Assembly: GCA_033063855.1 (NCBI GenBank)
Contig: CP093831.1
Coordinates: 2,232,001-2,296,000 of the forward strand
Direction: 5' to 3'
DNA length: 64,000 nt
Source: Smittia aterrima
Lineage: Eukaryota > Arthropoda > Insecta > Diptera > Chironomidae
Shown here: positions 61,501 through 64,000 of the stretch, piece by piece
Numbering within the stretch: position 1 is the first letter of the stretch
Layout of the letters: every line of letters starts with the position of its first letter
Notes under the pieces: generated by a model
What the model saw: the letters and a program-made list of their open reading frames with translations, nothing else
What the model was told of the DNA's origin: nothing
Databases searched by the model: none
Translations under genes and position numbers: made by a program

Positions 61501-64000
61501 TCGTTCACTTGAGAGCTTTCTAATCGACAGAAACTTATAAACCTCCGATCGAATTCGATGATGAAGGAAAAAAATTGCATTCGGCTTCGTTCTTTTTTCT
61601 GTTTGATTGTAAAATAAGAGAAATGAAAAGAAAATTGTAAATGAAATGAAATATGTTTCATATCCATCTTTCTCTGTTATGTCTCTCTTTCTGCCATCGA
61701 TCGAGCCAACGCAATTGTTAGAGAGCTAAGCTTCATCAGTCGAGAGCCGACTGATGAAAGTAATCAGAAAACCTAATCGTTTTTATTATCTTTTTAATCT
61801 TCTTATTGCACTACATACTCTCGATTCATCAAAATTGATAAAAAGAGATTCAAATAGGCAAAAGGGGAATCACATCGCAGTTGACAAAACAGCCTTAAAG
61901 CGACGAGTTTGTCTCTGAACAAATTATTATTTCACAATCATAATTATTTTCTTTCGAAGTCGTCGCTTAACGATGAAGCAAGCTCAAGGGAGAGACGTAG
62001 AAGGAGAGATGAAAATTGCGGTTGTGTTATCATTGAATCGGAATCACAAAGCTTTCAAGAGTTGCTTAAACATCAAAGGAAATAATTTAAAGGCAAACTT
62101 TCACATGTTGAAGAGAAGGCAACAGGATGTGTTGTATTTAATTACATATGCTTTGGTTTTTCCGACATGTAAAAGTCAGTGCACAATCTTAAAGTTTTCG
62201 ACATGGAATCTCAGAACAGTTCAGTGAATTATGATTGACTCGCAGATTTTTCCCTTCACTCGTTCCATCCCAAGCAATTTGGATTTTATGAAGCGAAAGT
62301 TATTTTGAAAATTATGGATTTTCGTTGAATCGAAGCAGAAAAGGCCCGTGGCGAATTGAATGCCCGGAAGTCCGTCTAATGCATCCGTCGACAATTTTCC
62401 GTTCGCCTTTTCCTTTGCCAGTTCCTGTAAGCAATTTCATCGTTTGGTGACCGTTAAGACTTTATGGATTATTTTTGCATAATTTTATGCTTCTCTCGTT
62501 GCTCTCGGAGCAGCTAATTTATATGCTCTGCCACTGAAACTGAATGAATTAATAAATTCCCTTCGTGATGAAAAGTTTTCCGTCTTACCATGTTCGACTC
62601 AACTTCAGAGAGAGAACTTATTAAAATATTCCCTCGAATAACTTTGCGCAAGAAATCTAAAATTCAAGTGAGAAGAAAGTTTTAACGTGAAACTTTCATG
62701 AATCTCCATAACAATTGGTGATGGGAAGAGAAGTTTAAGCGGCTGGCGGGCTTCAGTATTATCAACAAGACAAATTACACCTTCAAGTTGTAAAAACTTT
62801 TTTTTCTCTTTTCAGTCTTCACTGAAAAGTCAAAATTTATTCGCCTACGAAAAAATAGTTTACGAGAAAAGCCAAAGGACATTTCTCTTATCATTTATTT
62901 ACTAATCTCTTGAAAACGTGTTCGACTTTAAAATTCAGACGAGAAAACAGTTGTGAACGAGATAGATTCAAACATTTTAAAAGCGATAAGCTGAAAGTTT
63001 GTTTCCATTTCACTCGAAGTGGAGTGGGAGGTATGTTAAGGGTGGTGGCGAGTGACGTCGGCAATGGAATGTCACGTGCTCGAGACTCGATTGTCAATTC
63101 TCACTTGAAAACTTCATTCACCCCTCACTCACATTATGTACAATCATCATCTAGATAAATGACTGTGAAGTTTGTTTCATGCGATGAATCGAAGATTAGA
63201 ACAGGATTTGTTTAATCAATAAAAAAAAAAGTTGAAAGAGAATGGAGATGCGAACATCATTTGCATAGATATTTTGGAAAGTCATCGAGCATCTGTCATG
63301 ATGATGATAGCTCTATTAACTGAAATAAAAAACATTTTCACGATCGTAAAAACCAGAAACGACTTTAAAACCCAACAGAATTGTCGTAGCAACGTTGAAG
63401 GGAAACTCGAACAGTCTTGTGTCCTTCATTTTCAATTTTCATTTTCATTTCTCGCAAAAGCGAAGTATGAGTGACTGACACTGATTTTATTCAATCAACA
63501 TTAAGTTTGTGACTTGCGCACTGCTTTCAACTTGAAGCTGACGCGTTTCTTCTTCTTCACTGCCACAAGAATTCGAAATATTTTGCCATGGCAAATGCGA
63601 ATGAATTTTAATTTCGGGAAAGTTCTGATATTTCATCATCGCTTCCTCGCTTCGTTTTTTGAGGGTTGGCTGAAATGTATTCATTCATTTGACCCAAACA
63701 ATCATCAATCATGCAATGCATATTAACGCGTTGCATTATCATCGCCTCCGACACTTTCTCTTTTTTTATTAATCGCAAACCTCAACGAAGAGTTTAACAC
63801 TAAACGAGCGAGGAAATGTTTTGAGTTACTAATCTCGTTAAGATTAAACTAAATTTCTCTCCTGAAGCAAACTGAGATGGAATGCTCCTAAAATTAGTTT
63901 AATCCACTCAGATTAATTCAGAACGCTCTTCTACCCACACAGTTCGGCCTGAAACCATTTTCCATTCCGCTTGACACTCTGAAAATGGAAATGCTCGAGA
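55540..64000. other. 8.5-kb gene-poor region to the right edge
   Basis: No complete gene recognised. Many short AT-rich frames on both strands lack splice or family support. The longest (58767-58438, minus, 109 codons from an ATG) has no recognisable domain. An 11-bp perfect hairpin lies at 61732-61758. If the candidate exon at 55290-55528 is real, this region may be its intron. Confidence 0.4.
61732..61758. repeat. perfect 11-bp hairpin with 5-nt loop
   Basis: TTCATCAGTCG (61732-61742) and its exact complement CGACTGATGAA (61748-61758) flank the loop AGAGC. Too short for a microRNA precursor; its role is unknown. Confidence 0.8.

Overview
The window looks like nuclear DNA of a dipteran insect, most likely a nematoceran midge of the Chironomidae type. 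The evidence is AT-rich DNA, many short introns (about 50-80 bp) with GTAAGT/TTNCAG-type borders, insect gene families (ZAD zinc finger, insect secreted C-type lectins, hts-type adducin) and very tight gene spacing. No bacterial, viral or clear transposon sequence was recognised. All gene models were read by eye from reading frames, splice borders and remembered protein families; intron phase was checked arithmetically for every named multi-exon gene.

Layout. 1-2.7 kb: 5' coding half of adducin/hts (minus), entering from the left edge. 2.7-8.9 kb: no coding sequence found; probably hts 5' intron or upstream DNA. 9-39 kb is a gene-dense block: SNRNP27 (+), a secreted C-type lectin (-), RpL27A (+) with an intronic box C/D snoRNA, the Hook-interacting protein FHIP (-), C2CD3 (+) with a second C-type lectin nested antisense in its first intron, RBM19 (-), Notchless/NLE (+), PIG-T (-), a ZAD-C2H2 zinc-finger protein (-), MTO1 (+), an unrecognised two-pass membrane protein (-), and an unrecognised acidic/Q-N-rich protein (-). 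39-51.7 kb and 55.6-64 kb are gene-poor, with only a few orphan coding-like fragments. Between them lies the 14-exon cilium/flagellum gene CFAP58 (-), directly preceded on the same strand by a candidate terminal exon of an unknown gene.

How the genes relate. Several are housekeeping RNA and ribosome genes: RpL27A and its snoRNA, RBM19 and NLE sharing a 133-bp divergent promoter, SNRNP27 for splicing, and MTO1 for mitochondrial tRNA modification. Two are cilium/centriole genes (C2CD3, CFAP58). FHIP and adducin serve endosome transport and the membrane skeleton, and PIG-T anchors GPI proteins.

The strongest non-protein feature is the snoRNA in RpL27A intron 3. Its two antisense elements match two conserved 18S rRNA 2'-O-methylation sites that separate guides serve in yeast and human.
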